Source: AWTP1-13 sp044868325 | Lineage (GTDB): Bacteria; Pseudomonadota; Alphaproteobacteria; Rhizobiales; Hyphomicrobiaceae | Length of the DNA: 7,091 nucleotides | Reading direction: 5' to 3' | Assembly (NCBI GenBank): GCA_044868325.1 | Contig: JBIOWI010000364.1 | Coordinates: 1-7,091 of the forward strand | In this document: one piece after another, positions 6,054 to 7,091 of the stretch | Numbering within the stretch: the first letter of the stretch is position 1 | How the letters are laid out: each line of letters begins with the position of its first letter | The notes under the pieces: model-generated | What the model was told of the DNA's origin: nothing | Databases searched by the model: none | What the model saw: only the letters and a program-made list of their open reading frames with translations | Made by a program: the position numbers and the translations under genes

Positions 6054-7091
6054 AGCGAGTGGAACGGGTATGGCCCGACGGCAGCCCGCCACCATAGCCG
6101 TCCGGGGCGCGAGGTGCGGCCGAGAAGCGTCACCGTGGACGTGCACTCCCATGTTGGAGTGCCGCGCGCTGCGGAGCTTGTGAGACCGCATCTTTCGGCA
6201 GCGGCCATGCCGCTGGTGGCGTTCGCCGATGCGGCAACGCGGTCGCTGAACCAGAAGCAGGAGGCCGATATCGCGGCGCGCAGCAGCCTGGACCAGCGCC
6301 TCGTCGATCTCGACGCCATGGGTCTCGACATGCAGGTGGTCAAGCCGCCGCCGCCGCAGTGCTACTACGCGGTGCCGCTCGACATTGCAGTGGAAGCCGC
6401 GCGGATGGTCAACGACGGCATTGCGGAATTCGTGGCCCAGCGGCCCGACCGCCTCAAGGGCTTCGGCACGGTGCCAATGCCCGACGGCAACGAGGCCGCC
6501 AAGGAGCTGGAGCGATGCGCCACCGAGCTCGGCTTCAAAGGCGTACAGGTTCTCACCAACGTCAACGGCAGGGAGCTGTCCGACCCGGCGTTCGCACCGT
6601 TCTGGAGGAAGGCCGAGGAGCTGGGGATGCTCGTGGTTATCCATCCGAATGGGTTCACCGAGGGGGCGCGGCTGTCGCGCTTCTACTTCAACAACGTGAT
6701 CGGCAACCCGCTGGAGACCACGATTGCCCTGCACTACCTGATCTTCGACGGCGTGCTGGAGCGCCATCCGAGCCTGAAGATCCTGGCCGTGCACGGCGGC
6801 GGCTATCTCGCCAGCTACTCCGGCCGCATCGACCATGCCTGGGGCGCCCGCTCGGACTGTCACGGCGACCTGCCCCATCCACCGACCACCTACCTGCGCC
6901 GGATCTATTTCGACACGGTGGTGTTCACGCCCCACCAGCTGCGCGAGCTGGTGCGCCTCTACGGCGCGGACCGCATCTTGATGGGGACGGACTATCCCTT
7001 CGACATGGCCGACTACGACCCCGTCGGCCACGTCTGCGGGGCGGAGCTCGATGCCGAGAGCGTTGCCGCCATCTGCGGGGGCAACGCCTAC
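6051..7091 (+). CDS. Amidohydrolase family protein, ACMSD-like (3' end cut off)
   Basis: The frame is open for 347 codons to the window edge. It encodes an Amidohydro_2 (PF04909-type) TIM-barrel metalloenzyme, a group that includes aminocarboxymuconate-semialdehyde decarboxylase (ACMSD), gamma-resorcylate and 5-carboxyvanillate decarboxylases, and hydratases. All expected metal ligands are visible: H32 and H34 (VDVHSHVG), H198 (VVIHPNG) and D314 (GTDYPFD), plus catalytic-type H248 (VHGGG). Their spacing matches the ACMSD set H9, H11, H177, H228 and D294. Other family motifs are KGFGTVPMPD, GFKGVQVLTNVNG and NPLETTIALHYLIFDGVLERHP. The first 26 residues are Arg/Pro-rich and unconserved in appearance. 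The start lies 36 bp after prmB on the same strand, so co-transcription is possible, though the two functions are unrelated. The substrate, probably a carboxylated aromatic or ring-cleavage product, cannot be determined. Few C-terminal residues are missing if it is the usual length (about 330-370). Confidence 0.93.
   Translation, partial: MSEWNGYGPTAARHHSRPGREVRPRSVTVDVHSHVGVPRAAELVRPHLSAAAMPLVAFADAATRSLNQKQEADIAARSSLDQRLVDLDAMGLDMQVVKPPPPQCYYAVPLDIAVEAARMVNDGIAEFVAQRPDRLKGFGTVPMPDGNEAAKELERCATELGFKGVQVLTNVNGRELSDPAFAPFWRKAEELGMLVVIHPNGFTEGARLSRFYFNNVIGNPLETTIALHYLIFDGVLERHPSLKILAVHGGGYLASYSGRIDHAWGARSDCHGDLPHPPTTYLRRIYFDTVVFTPHQLRELVRLYGADRILMGTDYPFDMADYDPVGHVCGAELDAESVAAICGGNAY

Noticed and set aside
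5529..7031. 500-residue minus-strand frame opposite prmB and the amidohydrolase
   Set aside because: It spans the opposite strands of two clearly coding genes and their spacer, and its product has no recognisable domain.

Overview
The window looks like an ordinary chromosomal stretch from a GC-rich alphaproteobacterium. The basis is the high GC content, a DNA polymerase I whose N-terminus and Ala/Pro-rich linker resemble rhizobial or rhodospirillal homologues, and an H-NS/HvrA-type protein with the TWTGRGRKPRWL motif. A lineage such as Hyphomicrobiales or Rhodospirillales (e.g. Reyranella-like) is a guess. No rRNA, tRNA, CRISPR array, transposase or integrase was seen.

Layout from left to right. 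(1) At 1-67 is a compact repeat structure: a perfect 12-bp hairpin overlapped by three tandem decamers, directly downstream of the first gene. (2) At 68-793, minus strand, is a HutC-type GntR regulator (winged helix plus UTRA effector domain) whose target is not visible. (3) At 794-1181 is a divergent intergenic region of 388 bp. It holds candidate operator repeats near the gntR side and a promoter-like sequence next to polA. (4) At 1182-4220, plus strand, is full-length polA with 5'-nuclease, proofreading exonuclease and polymerase domains, all catalytic motifs intact. (5) At 4221-4346 is a short gap between convergent genes with a strong GC-rich hairpin. (6) At 4347-4679, minus strand, is a small H-NS-family nucleoid protein preceded by AT-rich DNA with nested dyads. 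(7) At 4680-5102 is a 423-bp divergent intergenic region. (8) At 5103-6014, plus strand, is prmB, the ribosomal protein L3 glutamine methyltransferase. (9) From 6051 to the right edge, plus strand, is a 3'-truncated amidohydrolase of the ACMSD-like (Amidohydro_2) family with all metal ligands present.

The genes do not form one pathway. polA (DNA repair and Okazaki fragment processing), the H-NS-like protein (chromatin and gene silencing) and prmB (ribosome modification) are housekeeping or global functions. Only prmB and the amidohydrolase are spaced like a possible operon (36-bp gap). The GntR regulator and the amidohydrolase are the accessory, metabolism-linked parts.

I see no convincing undescribed system. 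The observations most worth checking are the uncertain polA start with a promoter that would give a leaderless message for the upstream ATG, the 1-82 repeat structure, the nested dyads in the hns leader, and mutually exclusive hairpins just upstream of prmB.
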